A model generated the notes under the pieces. It worked only from the letters and a program-made list of their open reading frames with translations, had not been told where the DNA came from and did not search any database. A DNA stretch of 64,000 nucleotides from CAYMSF01 sp964392985 (GTDB taxonomy: Bacteria; Verrucomicrobiota; Lentisphaeria; Victivallales; Victivallaceae), in the NCBI GenBank assembly GCA_964392985.1, contig CAYMSF010000019.1:1-64000 (forward strand), given 5' to 3'. Below are positions 35,211-43,843 of this stretch, in pieces (position 1 is the stretch's first letter; the number at the start of each line of letters is the position of its first letter). The position numbers were made by a program, and so were the translations under genes.

Positions 35211-36535
35211 TGTTAAATAAAATACTAAAAAGTGTTATATCAGTGGCGATTTTGATGGCTTTGATTATGACCGTTACCGCTAATGATGATGTTTCCGGCA
35301 CAAAACAATCAACCAGTGACGTTATCGAAAAAGCGCATAATGTCCTTTGGAGTTTCTTTGTTGACCGGCATGGCATTATTTTGGATTATGTCGGAGAAGT
35401 ACCAACACCGGAAGATTGCGCATTGGGAAAACCGAATGCCATCGGATGGTGGAGCCCAATTGAAAATGGTCCGATGTACACCGGTGTCTATCTGGCGGCA
35501 ATGTGCGAACGTGCGCGACGCACCGGCGAACCCGCAGATAAGGGCAACGCAAAAACACTGGCAAAAGGATTACTAAAATGTGCATCGGTGTCGGATGTGC
35601 CTGGAATGATTGTGCGGGGCATAGCCAGTGACGGCAAAAGCCATTATCCGCTCGGTTCTGATGACCAGACCCATCCATGGTTTCTCGGCCTGTATGTTTA
35701 CTGGAAGAGTGATCTCTCCTCAGAAACAGAGAAAAAGGAAATCGTCAATAAGGTAAAGGAAGTTGCCGGGGCGCTTGAGTCAAATGGCTGGAACTGCCCC
35801 TGTGACGGCGCTTTCAAAAAACAATTCCGTGGAGGATTTAATGAAGGCGATTTTCGAGCCGCGGTGCGCTATTTATTCATGCTGAAAGCCGTTTACGAAA
35901 TGACTGGTGACGCTGTCTGGTTGGAACGTTATAAAACTGCGATGACCGAACGCCCTGGAAAACGCGGACTTACTCGGTTGGAATTATGTTCTGCCGGTTA
36001 TGGTCCTGACATCGAATACCACAAATGGGATAAAAAAACATGGGCGTGGTGGACTTGGATATACGTTGGCGCGCAGTCATCATTAAAGCAGCTTGTCGAT
36101 ATGGAAACAGATCCGGAGATCAAGGCAAAGTATCAGGCCGGGCTTGCTGCCAGTGCCAAAGAAGCACTGAAAGAACTGGCCCAATACAATAAATTTGATA
36201 ATCAGGATACTAAACTTTTCGGAGAGAGCAAATGGCGTGAAGTATATACCGAGTGGTTTCCGCAAAAAACTCAGGCAGACGCGGGAAAACTTTCTGACCG
36301 TCGTAATCAACAGAAAGGCGGTGAGCGTTCTAACTACGAAAAACGATTAATGGGATCGCCGTTGGCGGCAGCGGTTATCGTGGCAACCGCCGGTAATCCT
36401 GCACACTTTGAGCTGGTGGCAAAAGCCATAAATCATTACGACTATGAAAAACTTTTTCAATCGCGTTTCCTCTATGCGGAATGCGCTTATTACGCCTGTC
36501 CTGCAGGTTTTGATTCTAATAAAACCGGTAAATAA
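35207..36535 (+). CDS. Exported protein, paralogue of 29990-31816 lacking the golvesin domain
   Basis: 442 aa. The first ~25 residues are a signal peptide (ILKSVISVAILMALIMTVTA). The body aligns with residues 30-440 of the protein at 29990, with long identical stretches such as CASVSDVPGMIVRG, SHYPLGSDDQTHPWFLGLY and AMTERPGKRG. The golvesin-like module is missing. The start overlaps the GH2 stop (ATGA), so translation is coupled. Presumably a hydrolase or lyase of the same substrate class as its paralogue, possibly an alpha/alpha-toroid fold; no activity can be claimed. Confidence 0.8.
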   Translation: MMLNKILKSVISVAILMALIMTVTANDDVSGTKQSTSDVIEKAHNVLWSFFVDRHGIILDYVGEVPTPEDCALGKPNAIGWWSPIENGPMYTGVYLAAMCERARRTGEPADKGNAKTLAKGLLKCASVSDVPGMIVRGIASDGKSHYPLGSDDQTHPWFLGLYVYWKSDLSSETEKKEIVNKVKEVAGALESNGWNCPCDGAFKKQFRGGFNEGDFRAAVRYLFMLKAVYEMTGDAVWLERYKTAMTERPGKRGLTRLELCSAGYGPDIEYHKWDKKTWAWWTWIYVGAQSSLKQLVDMETDPEIKAKYQAGLAASAKEALKELAQYNKFDNQDTKLFGESKWREVYTEWFPQKTQADAGKLSDRRNQQKGGERSNYEKRLMGSPLAAAVIVATAGNPAHFELVAKAINHYDYEKLFQSRFLYAECAYYACPAGFDSNKTGK

Positions 36536-36853
36536 ATATATATACTCAACCTTATTGAGTATAACATAGACTTGGTTTAATGTCTTGAGTTGTCCATTTA
36601 GCAACATATTAATTGCCTGTCTCCGAAATGACACGGGCAAGGCAAGACAAAGACAGCAATTGTCTCGTATTATTGACACTGCTGGATGATGAATTGGAAC
36701 AAAAATTAAACTATATAGGAACAATATCTACCATTTTGCATTAACAAATTTGTAATAAAAACCGGAATGGCTATATTAATTTAACAAATTTGTAATTCTG
36801 TGGGTTGGGTTTATTGATTAAATAACAGTGTAACAATTTTATAGGGGGGGAAT
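36536..36853. other. 318-bp regulatory gap before the sigma-54 activator
   Basis: Contains an inverted repeat TATACTCAA-N5-TTGAGTATA (36541-36563) just after the preceding stop, and the two TTAACAAATTTGTAAT repeats listed separately. No gene is visible. Confidence 0.6.
36741..36796. promoter_or_regulatory. Two identical palindromic repeats upstream of the sigma-54 activator
   Basis: TTAACAAATTTGTAAT occurs at 36741-36756 and 36781-36796, exactly 40 bp apart. The core ACAAATTTGT is a perfect palindrome. A weaker relative (GTAACAATTTTATA) is at 36830-36843. The pair resembles the twin sites before the secretin-like operon, so the activator may bind both places. Confidence 0.5.
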
Positions 36854-36856
36854 TTG

Positions 36857-38389
36857 ATGGATAAGCCTGGAAACCTTGAAATGGCGGTCTTAAATCAGAT
36901 CAGCCATGTATTAGTGCATCAAAAAAATGTTTCGGCATTGATGAAAGAGATTTTGGATATTCTTTACCGCGAAATGGGGTTAAAGCGCGGAACTTTCACG
37001 CTACGACGCGGAGATGTACTGTTTATTGAAGCGTCTCACGGGTTGAGTGATGCTGAAATAACCCGGGGCAAATATCATATTGGCGAGGGCATTACCGGAA
37101 AGGTGGCGGCGACATGTCAACCACTGGTCATTCCGGATATTTCTCAGGAACCTGGATTCCTGGATCGTACTCAGGCGCGTTCTACCGAGAGGAACATTGC
37201 GTTCATTTGTGTTCCTGTTATCCATGATGGCGAAGCAATCGGAACATTGAGTATTGACCGGGAGCGGAGTGCTAATATTAACCTGGACCGGGATTTATAT
37301 CTGGTGGAAACGGTGGCGAACATCGTTGCAGATGCCGTTGCGATGAGCGTGAAAGAACTTGAAGAACGGGAAAAACTGCTGGATGAAAACCGGCGTTTGA
37401 AGATTGAACTTGATAAAAATTTACGCCCGGGAAATATTGTCGGCAATTGCAGCAGTATGCGCGCTATTTACGCGATGATTGCTCAGGTTGCGGACAGTAG
37501 CGCAACAGTGCTGATTCGCGGCAGTTCCGGAACGGGAAAAGAGTTGGTGGCGCGAGCGATTCACCATTCCAGCATTCGCAAAGATAAACCGTTCGTCGCG
37601 GTTAATTGCGCGGCGCTACCGGAAAATCTGATTGAAAGTGAATTGTTCGGACATGAAAAGGGTTCGTTTACCGGCGCCGTCAGCCGTCGTACCGGCAGAA
37701 TTGAATCTGCCAACAACGGGACGTTGTTTCTTGATGAAATTGGTGATCTTGGTCAGGCGGTACAGGTAAAGTTGCTACGGTTCCTTCAAGAGAAAACTTT
37801 TGAGCGCATCGGCAGCAATGAAGAGATCAAAGTCGACGTTAGAATTCTTGCCGCGACCAGCCGTAATCTGGAAAAATTAATGGTGGAAAACCGTTTTCGT
37901 GAAGATTTGTATTACCGGCTGAATGTTTTCCCCATCCACGTTCCTGACTTGAAGGACCGTCGCGCTGACATCATGTTGCTGGCAGATAACTTTCTCGAAA
38001 AATATAACCGGATGTATGACCGCACTATCAAGCGGATTTCAACACCGGCAATCAATATGATGATGGCATATCATTGGCCCGGCAATGTCCGGGAGCTGGA
38101 AAACTGCATTGAAAGAGCCGTTCTGACTGCCAATGACGATGTTATTCATGGTTATAACCTGCCTCCGTCTCTGCAAACGGGTCAGGCGACAAATACGGCT
38201 ACGATTGTTCCAGAGAAAAATGCCGACATGGATACTTTGGTCTCATCGTTTGAGCGTGAATTGATCGTTGATGCTTTAAAACTGAAGCGCGGCAACGTTG
38301 CGGCCGCCGCCAGACAACTCGGCATTACTCAGCGTATAATTCATTATAAAATAAAAAAACTGGCGATATGCAGCACGATGTACACATGA
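36857..38389 (+). CDS. GAF-domain sigma-54-dependent transcriptional activator, Fis family
   Basis: 510 aa from the ATG at 36857 behind a G-rich ribosome site (a TTG one codon upstream is also possible). Domains: GAF sensor (~15-165), AAA+ activator (~195-430) with Walker A GSSGTGKE (223-230), Walker B LFLDEIGD (291-298), and the sigma-54-contacting loop as GSFTGA (270-275) rather than GAFTGA; then a Fis-type HTH (NVAAAARQLGITQRIIHYKIKKL). NifA/NorR-like. It may drive the sigma-54-type promoter at 10.1 kb, and the repeats at 36741 and 36781 suggest autoregulation. Signal unknown. Confidence 0.93.
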   Translation: MDKPGNLEMAVLNQISHVLVHQKNVSALMKEILDILYREMGLKRGTFTLRRGDVLFIEASHGLSDAEITRGKYHIGEGITGKVAATCQPLVIPDISQEPGFLDRTQARSTERNIAFICVPVIHDGEAIGTLSIDRERSANINLDRDLYLVETVANIVADAVAMSVKELEEREKLLDENRRLKIELDKNLRPGNIVGNCSSMRAIYAMIAQVADSSATVLIRGSSGTGKELVARAIHHSSIRKDKPFVAVNCAALPENLIESELFGHEKGSFTGAVSRRTGRIESANNGTLFLDEIGDLGQAVQVKLLRFLQEKTFERIGSNEEIKVDVRILAATSRNLEKLMVENRFREDLYYRLNVFPIHVPDLKDRRADIMLLADNFLEKYNRMYDRTIKRISTPAINMMMAYHWPGNVRELENCIERAVLTANDDVIHGYNLPPSLQTGQATNTATIVPEKNADMDTLVSSFERELIVDALKLKRGNVAAAARQLGITQRIIHYKIKKLAICSTMYT

Positions 38390-38457
38390 AGCATCACCGG
38401 TTATGCTGGAACATTGGCAATAACAAGCAATAAACCGGACATTTAAGGGGTATTTTT

Positions 38458-40668
38458 ATGTTGCTGGATCAGTTAGTCGGCTCTTGCCGCCATAACGTGG
38501 TTGCCATTGAACCCGGCGCCACGTCCGGTGCGGTTATCTATTCCCGTGATTCTGTCGGGGTTAAACGTGAAGATATTTCTTTTCAACCTTTCATTCTAAT
38601 CGCTGATACCGGGCTGATGAGTGGAATTAATGTACCCTTTGAGGTTGACCAACTGTCCGGAGAAAATAAATTCAAATACCGCATCCGGGTTTCGGATTTT
38701 TCAGGATATAATGCCGCGTTGGACTGGCTGAAACTAAAAGCCGGATTAAGTAACTCCGCCACCAATAACTCTTATCGGATTTTTTCAGATGAGATTCAAC
38801 AAATTCTTACCGCTGGCGGTTTCAGGTCTTTCCGGGGCATGAACTTTGGTGATTTGCGCCGGATGCAATTTGATATTGAAACGCTCAAAGCGCCGGGGTT
38901 TGAATTTTCCAACCCGGAACGCGAGGAGGATGCAATTATTGTTATCGCGATGTCCGACAGCACCGGCTGGGAACAACTTTTGAGTACGGATAACATGAGC
39001 GAAAAGGAGTTGCTTGAACGTTTTGTCGCAACCGTCATTGAACGCGACCCTGATGTGCTTGAGGGACATAATATTTGCCGGTTCGATTTGCCGTTCATAG
39101 AAACCAGAGCGAAACGGCACCGGGTAAAACTTAAGCTTGGTCGCGATAACAGCATAATAGCCAAACGCAATTCGCGTTTCAATGCCGCAGAACGTACTAT
39201 TAATTATGTTCGTTATGACATTTTCGGTCGACATGTTGTTGACACATATCATCAGACGCTCTTTTACGATATCAGTCATCGCAATCTGGAAAGTTACGGT
39301 TTAAAATATGTGGCAAAACACTTTGGAGTTGCCGCACCGAACCGCACCTATCTTGACGGGAAAGATATTGACCACGCCTGGCATAATGACCGTCAACGTC
39401 TGCTGGCTTATGCTTTAGATGACGTCCGGGAAACCAGAGCAATCAGTAATATCTTTTCGCCAAGTTATTTCTATCAGGCGCAATTGATTCCAATGAAGTA
39501 TCAGGACTGTGTAATCCGTGGAAATGCCACCTGCATTGACGCACTGTTGACGGCGGAATATTTATCCGCCGGCGCCAGTTTGCCGGAACCGGAGTCGCCA
39601 AAACCTTTTGCCGGAGGCTTGACACAATCGTTTAAAACAGGAGTTTTCAAAAACGTATGGCATTGTGACGTACGTTCACTTTATCCCTCAATTATTCTTG
39701 CCTCAAGATGGTGTCCGCGCCAGGATTATATGAACACGTTTCCCCGTTTGCTCTGTGCCTTGCGGCAGTTCAGATTGAATGCCAAGGATGCGGAAAAGGC
39801 AGCGACCGACCCGGCTGAAAAGGATGGATTTAATGCACTGCAGACAACATTTAAGATTCTGATCAATTCTTTTTACGGTTATCTGGGGTTCGGGCAGGGT
39901 ACATTCAACGATTATGATATGGCGGAGCGGGTTACCGCGCAAGGTCGTGAAATTTTGACGACCATGCTTGACACCTTGAATAAAACAGGTGCAAATGTAC
40001 TGGAAATGGACACGGACGGTATCTATTTCCAACCGCCGGACCATATTGCGGAGACCGCCACGATTGAAAAGATTGTCCAAAGTTCACTGCCGGAAGGAAT
40101 TGATGTTGAACTTGATGACACTTATCCCGCGATGTTCTGCTACAAAAGTAAAAATTATGCGCTGCTTGAACAGGACGGGGCTATTTCTTTAACCGGGGCG
40201 GCGCTCAAATCACGTGGTCTTGAGGCGTTTCAACGCGAATTTATTGAGAGCTTATTGACTCATCTGCTCCGGGAGGAACCGGAAAAGATTTCGTTGCTTA
40301 TCAGCGAATTCCGTGATGCCATCGCCAATCACAAATGGCCCCTGGAAAAGCTGGCCAAAACCGAAACACTGAGCGATTCAATTGACTCATATAAGAAAAA
40401 AATTGCCGGAGGCGATTCACGCCGGAGCGCCGCCTATGAACTGGCAATCGCCTCAAAACGGGATTACCGGCGCGGCGATCAAGTATCATTTTACATTACA
40501 GGAAACAAACGCAAGGCCTCTGTCGTTGATAATGCCAGATTGCTTGCCGATGCCATACCCGAACTACGGGATGAAAATATTCCATATTACAGTGGAAAAC
40601 TTGAAGAACTTATTGAGAAATTTGCAGAATTTATTCCGCATCAGAAAAAAGACGGACAATTATTGTAG
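38458..40668 (+). CDS. polB: B-family DNA polymerase (PolB/Pol II-like) with proofreading exonuclease
   Basis: 736 aa. The 3'-5' exonuclease is complete: Exo I MQFDIETLK (Asp139, Glu141), Exo II EGHNICRFDLPF (near 202-213), Exo III LLAYALDDVRETR (near 316-327). Polymerase motifs: A DVRSLYPSII (404-413), B LQTTFKILINSFYGY (461-475), C MDTDGIYF (517-524). Slightly shorter than E. coli Pol II and closer in layout to archaeal family-B enzymes. Bacterial family-B polymerases act in translesion or restart synthesis. No LexA box is evident upstream. An AGGGG site precedes the ATG. The neighbours do not relate to repair. Confidence 0.92.
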   Translation: MLLDQLVGSCRHNVVAIEPGATSGAVIYSRDSVGVKREDISFQPFILIADTGLMSGINVPFEVDQLSGENKFKYRIRVSDFSGYNAALDWLKLKAGLSNSATNNSYRIFSDEIQQILTAGGFRSFRGMNFGDLRRMQFDIETLKAPGFEFSNPEREEDAIIVIAMSDSTGWEQLLSTDNMSEKELLERFVATVIERDPDVLEGHNICRFDLPFIETRAKRHRVKLKLGRDNSIIAKRNSRFNAAERTINYVRYDIFGRHVVDTYHQTLFYDISHRNLESYGLKYVAKHFGVAAPNRTYLDGKDIDHAWHNDRQRLLAYALDDVRETRAISNIFSPSYFYQAQLIPMKYQDCVIRGNATCIDALLTAEYLSAGASLPEPESPKPFAGGLTQSFKTGVFKNVWHCDVRSLYPSIILASRWCPRQDYMNTFPRLLCALRQFRLNAKDAEKAATDPAEKDGFNALQTTFKILINSFYGYLGFGQGTFNDYDMAERVTAQGREILTTMLDTLNKTGANVLEMDTDGIYFQPPDHIAETATIEKIVQSSLPEGIDVELDDTYPAMFCYKSKNYALLEQDGAISLTGAALKSRGLEAFQREFIESLLTHLLREEPEKISLLISEFRDAIANHKWPLEKLAKTETLSDSIDSYKKKIAGGDSRRSAAYELAIASKRDYRRGDQVSFYITGNKRKASVVDNARLLADAIPELRDENIPYYSGKLEELIEKFAEFIPHQKKDGQLL

Positions 40669-40771
40669 GCAATCAGGACAGATTTTGTTTGTTGCAAGCA
40701 GTAAGATTTTTTTGGTTTTTTTAAATTAATTTGTAACCTTTTTATGACAGATGACGACTAACAGTTAAAAG

Positions 40772-40792
40772 CGTGTCGGATATATTGACACG
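40772..40792. promoter_or_regulatory. Inverted repeat before the ECF-sigma operon
   Basis: CGTGTC-N9-GACACG lies 15 bp upstream of the sigma factor start. It could be an operator, or part of an autoregulated promoter. Confidence 0.35.
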
Positions 40793-40806
40793 GTTTGGTA
40801 ATTTAC

Positions 40807-41391
40807 ATGAGTGAACTGAGTGACGCCGAAATAGTCGGCAGTGTGCTTAATGGCGATATTGATGCGTTTGGATTGCTGGTAGATCGTTATCAGGCGAAAG
40901 TTCTCGCGATTGCCGGACGACGCGTTCCATCATCAGAAGCGCAGGAGATTGCGCAAAGAATTTTCATTGCGGCATTCAAGAGTCTGGGCGGGTTTTCCCG
41001 GAAAAAACCTTTTGAGCACTGGCTGGCGGGGATTGCTGTACGTAGTTGTTGTGATTACTGGCGTTCCAGCGGTTACAGCCGGTCGTTACGGTTGGAACCG
41101 GACGAAGATTATTGCAACTGGTTTGAAGAAATCGGTCAAGCCAGTTCGGTTGAGCATTGCGCAACGTTGTTGCAACGGCAGGAGACGGTTGAGATTATGA
41201 ATTTATGTCTTTCTCAACTAAAACCGGAAGACCGGGCAGTTTTAGAGCTGGTATATTTTGAAGATTTACCTTTAAAGGAAGTTGCCGGTATGATGGAATG
41301 GGGTTTGGCTAAAACTAAAATTAAAGCAATGCGCGCAAGGAATAAGTTGCGGGAGAATATAAAACAATTGATGAAGGAACATAAAATATGA
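40807..41391 (+). CDS. ECF-type RNA polymerase sigma factor
   Basis: About 194 aa from the ATG at 40807 (a TTG at 40795 is an alternative). Sigma region 2 reads DAFGLLVDRYQAKVLAIAG ... AQEIAQRIFIAAFKSLGGF with WLAGIAVRSCCDYWR; region 4 reads LKPEDRAVLELVYFEDLPLKEVAGMM, then TKIKAMRARNKLRE. No extra C-terminal domain. It heads an operon of six genes and overlaps the membrane protein at 41388 by 4 bp, the usual sigma/anti-sigma arrangement. Likely controls an envelope-related regulon. Confidence 0.93.
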   Translation: MSELSDAEIVGSVLNGDIDAFGLLVDRYQAKVLAIAGRRVPSSEAQEIAQRIFIAAFKSLGGFSRKKPFEHWLAGIAVRSCCDYWRSSGYSRSLRLEPDEDYCNWFEEIGQASSVEHCATLLQRQETVEIMNLCLSQLKPEDRAVLELVYFEDLPLKEVAGMMEWGLAKTKIKAMRARNKLRENIKQLMKEHKI

Positions 41392-41807
41392 AAAAAGAGA
41401 TAATAAACTTCCGGTTCAGCAGGTTTCGACGTATTGTCCGCGGTTTTTTTACCGGAAATAATTCTGACGTTGATTTGTGTCAGGAAGATTCTCCGGCTGT
41501 TGATAATGTTATCGTTGATAATATCGAAAAAGTTTTTAAGTCTGCCTATCAATCATTACCCGACACTGTTCATCCATCGGCGGAACTGCGCAGCAATGTG
41601 ATGAATGCAATCCGCCGGGTAAACCTGCCTAAATCAATATTCCCCTACGAAGAAATAGTTTGTTGGCGCGCAGCATGGACTTCATTGGCCGCGACCCTGA
41701 TAATCGCCTCATTGATAGGTTTCATTAATTTAAGGGAGGATGATGGCACGGGCGAGTCCAGAATTGCTGATAAAATGGTAGCGTATAACGACAACGCTCA
41801 GGAGTAA
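41388..41807 (+). CDS. Small single-pass membrane protein, probable anti-sigma factor
   Basis: 139 aa. A cytoplasmic ~95-residue N-terminal part is followed by one TM helix (AWTSLAATLIIASLIGFINL) and a short acidic tail outside. No zinc ASD motif is apparent. ATGA overlap with the sigma gene is the main reason to call it an anti-sigma factor. The tail is very short, so sensing would need a partner such as the following Spy-like protein or lipoprotein. Function is inferred from position. Confidence 0.65.
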   Translation: MKKEIINFRFSRFRRIVRGFFTGNNSDVDLCQEDSPAVDNVIVDNIEKVFKSAYQSLPDTVHPSAELRSNVMNAIRRVNLPKSIFPYEEIVCWRAAWTSLAATLIIASLIGFINLREDDGTGESRIADKMVAYNDNAQE

Positions 41808-41817
41808 AGATAATATT

Positions 41818-42216
41818 ATGAAAATGTTTCCTAAATCTAAAAAATTGCGTATTGCGATTGCAATATTTTTTCTTTCCGGGTTGATTCTCGGTACAACTTG
41901 CGGATACTACTGGGGAAAAAACACCCGGCGTGCCAGAATGGCGCCTGGTGAGTTTAAGCGGTATTTACATGAAAAAACCGTCTCCGAATTGGAATTGACG
42001 CCGGAACAGGAAAAACAGATTACCCCGATATTGGAAAGAAAATTTGAGAAGATTAATCAGATTCGGACACAATCATCCGGTGAACTGATAAAAATCGTTG
42101 CCGCCAGTTATGATGAGATGAAAGTTTTTTTAAAACCGGAGCAACAGCCTAAGTTGGAAGCGATGAAACAACGGAGCGTTACTCGTCTGCAGGAAAAAAT
42201 CAGGGAGAAATTATAA
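41818..42216 (+). CDS. Membrane-anchored periplasmic protein, Spy/CpxP/CnrX-like
   Basis: 132 aa. An N-terminal anchor (RIAIAIFFLSGLILGTTCGY) precedes an all-helical periplasmic part: LELTPEQEKQITPILERKFE and FLKPEQQPKLEAMKQR are the LTPEQ-type repeats of the Spy/CpxP/heavy-metal-resistance sensor fold. No metal-binding His cluster is present. Such proteins act as envelope-stress chaperones or sensors and often co-occur with ECF sigma genes, as here. Follows the putative anti-sigma gene by 10 bp. Confidence 0.7.
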   Translation: MKMFPKSKKLRIAIAIFFLSGLILGTTCGYYWGKNTRRARMAPGEFKRYLHEKTVSELELTPEQEKQITPILERKFEKINQIRTQSSGELIKIVAASYDEMKVFLKPEQQPKLEAMKQRSVTRLQEKIREKL

Positions 42217-42218
42217 CA

Positions 42219-42497
42219 ATGAAAAGAATGTACAGATTATATCTCGTGCTGACTGCCGGGTGTTTGATTTTAATTGGCGGAGGCTGTGCGCTCGTCAATG
42301 AAGTTAAGGATTCCAATCGGCAATACGATGAAAAGCAGAAGGAAAAAAAGGCCAATCCGCAGGAAAAAAGTTTATTGCCTCCATCCATGGCGAATTATAA
42401 TGATACCGAAAAACAGGAACTTGAGGCATTTTACAAACATACAGATCAGGAACGCAAGGCGATTAAAAAACAGGTTTATGGCGGACTTATGCCATAA
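42219..42497 (+). CDS. Small lipoprotein
   Basis: 92 aa with a lipoprotein signal, LILIGGGC being the lipobox with Cys at about residue 23. The mature part is short, charged and Lys/Glu-rich (NRQYDEKQKEKKANPQEKS) and probably disordered. Only 2 bp separate it from the preceding gene. It belongs to the ECF-sigma operon and is likely an envelope accessory. No family recognised. Confidence 0.7.
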   Translation: MKRMYRLYLVLTAGCLILIGGGCALVNEVKDSNRQYDEKQKEKKANPQEKSLLPPSMANYNDTEKQELEAFYKHTDQERKAIKKQVYGGLMP

Positions 42498-42574
42498 CTG
42501 GAATAACAACAGAAACCTGTTAGTAATACTATAATATTTAAAGTTATTTTTAAAAACATATAGAAAGGGTTATC

Positions 42575-43108
42575 ATGTTAAGAAGAAAATTTACATTAAT
42601 CGAATTGCTCACCGTAATTACGATTATCTCGCTTTTGGCGGCAATGTTACTGCCGGGTTTGAATAAAGCGAGAAAGTCCGCCCGGAGTACTGCCTGTAAA
42701 AATAATCTGCGTCAGATTGGCATTATGATTAAGAGCTATTTTGGTGATTATAAAACGATGCCGGTGGCGGCAATGAAGCCGACGGTGAACGCTGATGATA
42801 AACCCATCCATGTCGTATTGAAGCCATATTACGAAAATCAAAAGGTTTTTTTCTGTACGGAAGATGTTTACAAGCAGTATAGCGATACCTACCCTGCACA
42901 AAATGGGAAAACTTTTTTTGAGTCGGAAGGCACCAGCTATGAATATGATTATCAGTCGATGCGAGCCCGCGGATTACAGCATGCTGAGCGTTCTACCTCT
43001 GTAACCATGTGCGATTTTGAATGTTTTCATGCCAAACCGATGGCCAAAGGGGCGAAGAACTATCTGTTTGGTGATGGTCATGTCGGTGATCCTTTGGACC
43101 AACTATAA
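42575..43108 (+). CDS. Pseudopilin-like protein (type IV pilin N-terminal methylation motif)
   Basis: 177 aa. The leader MLRRK is followed by FTLIELLTVITIISLLAAML, then LPGLNKARKSARSTACKNN, the prepilin signature with Glu at +5. The C-terminus has KNYLFGDGHVGDP, the H-x-G type end of this family. An AGAAAGGG site lies upstream. It is the second such protein in this window (the other is at 19065-19829) and is associated with an ECF-sigma operon instead of a glycan enzyme. Surface or secretion-related role inferred. Confidence 0.85.
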   Translation: MLRRKFTLIELLTVITIISLLAAMLLPGLNKARKSARSTACKNNLRQIGIMIKSYFGDYKTMPVAAMKPTVNADDKPIHVVLKPYYENQKVFFCTEDVYKQYSDTYPAQNGKTFFESEGTSYEYDYQSMRARGLQHAERSTSVTMCDFECFHAKPMAKGAKNYLFGDGHVGDPLDQL

Positions 43109-43133
43109 AATTTAATAAAACAGGGTAAATATC

Positions 43134-43835
43134 ATGGCAATCAGTGCAAACAGTAAAAAAATTCCTTTAAAGGGCGGGTTGGCTAAAAACAATAGTAAAA
43201 AGCCGGCAGTTAAACGCAATAAACTTATTTGGATTGGTATTCCGGCAACGTTGCTGGTGATTGCATCAGTGGCTGGATCGGTTTACTGGTTGACCCGTCC
43301 AAGCTTGAAGGACGCACCGAAGAAGACTGAACCTAAACAGGTAGCGGCTTACCTTGCTTCCGACAAATTTAATCAATTGTCAATGGAAGACAAGAAAACC
43401 TATGTTTCACAAATATCGGACGGACAACCGCCGTGGCAAATTATGCGCCAATCAGCAGAATTGCCCAAGGCAGACAGGGAAAAATTACATAGTAACATGG
43501 AGCCGGTCATGCATGCGGTAATGAAAGAACGACTGAATAATTTCTTTAAAATGTCGAAAGAAGATCAGCAAAAAGAACTGGAAAAAATGATGGCTCAAAG
43601 AAACCAGTACCGTGGTCAGGGGGGACAGCGACCGGCTCAACCGGCAGGAGGAACAGCAGTCGCAGCCAACAGTAATCCAGGTCAACCGCCGGCGGGTGGT
43701 GGCGGCGGTCGCGGCGGTGGTCGTTCTCCTGTACAACGCAAAGCCCGCTTTGAAACGGTTGATTCAAATACTCGTGCTCAAGGCGTTGAATTCCGGAAAT
43801 TGATGATGCAACAGCGTCAACAACAGGGACGTTGA
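43134..43835 (+). CDS. Single-pass membrane protein with Gly/Gln/Arg-rich low-complexity C-terminus
   Basis: 233 aa. One TM helix (LIWIGIPATLLVIASVAGSVYW, about 31-52) separates a Lys-rich cytoplasmic head from an external helical region (DRE KLHSNMEP..., about 100-155), followed by low-complexity GGGGGRGGG and Gln-rich tails. No family recognised. It follows the pseudopilin gene by 25 bp and closes the ECF operon; the stop is 8 bp from the convergent debranching-enzyme gene. Perhaps a partner of the pseudopilin or the Spy-like protein. Confidence 0.6.
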   Translation: MAISANSKKIPLKGGLAKNNSKKPAVKRNKLIWIGIPATLLVIASVAGSVYWLTRPSLKDAPKKTEPKQVAAYLASDKFNQLSMEDKKTYVSQISDGQPPWQIMRQSAELPKADREKLHSNMEPVMHAVMKERLNNFFKMSKEDQQKELEKMMAQRNQYRGQGGQRPAQPAGGTAVAANSNPGQPPAGGGGGRGGGRSPVQRKARFETVDSNTRAQGVEFRKLMMQQRQQQGR

Positions 43836-43843
43836 TTAAGTGT

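Noticed and set aside
36541..36563. Inverted repeat after the exported paralogue as a terminator
   Set aside because: Perfect 9-bp arms but AT-rich and without a following T-run, so I note it but do not call a terminator.
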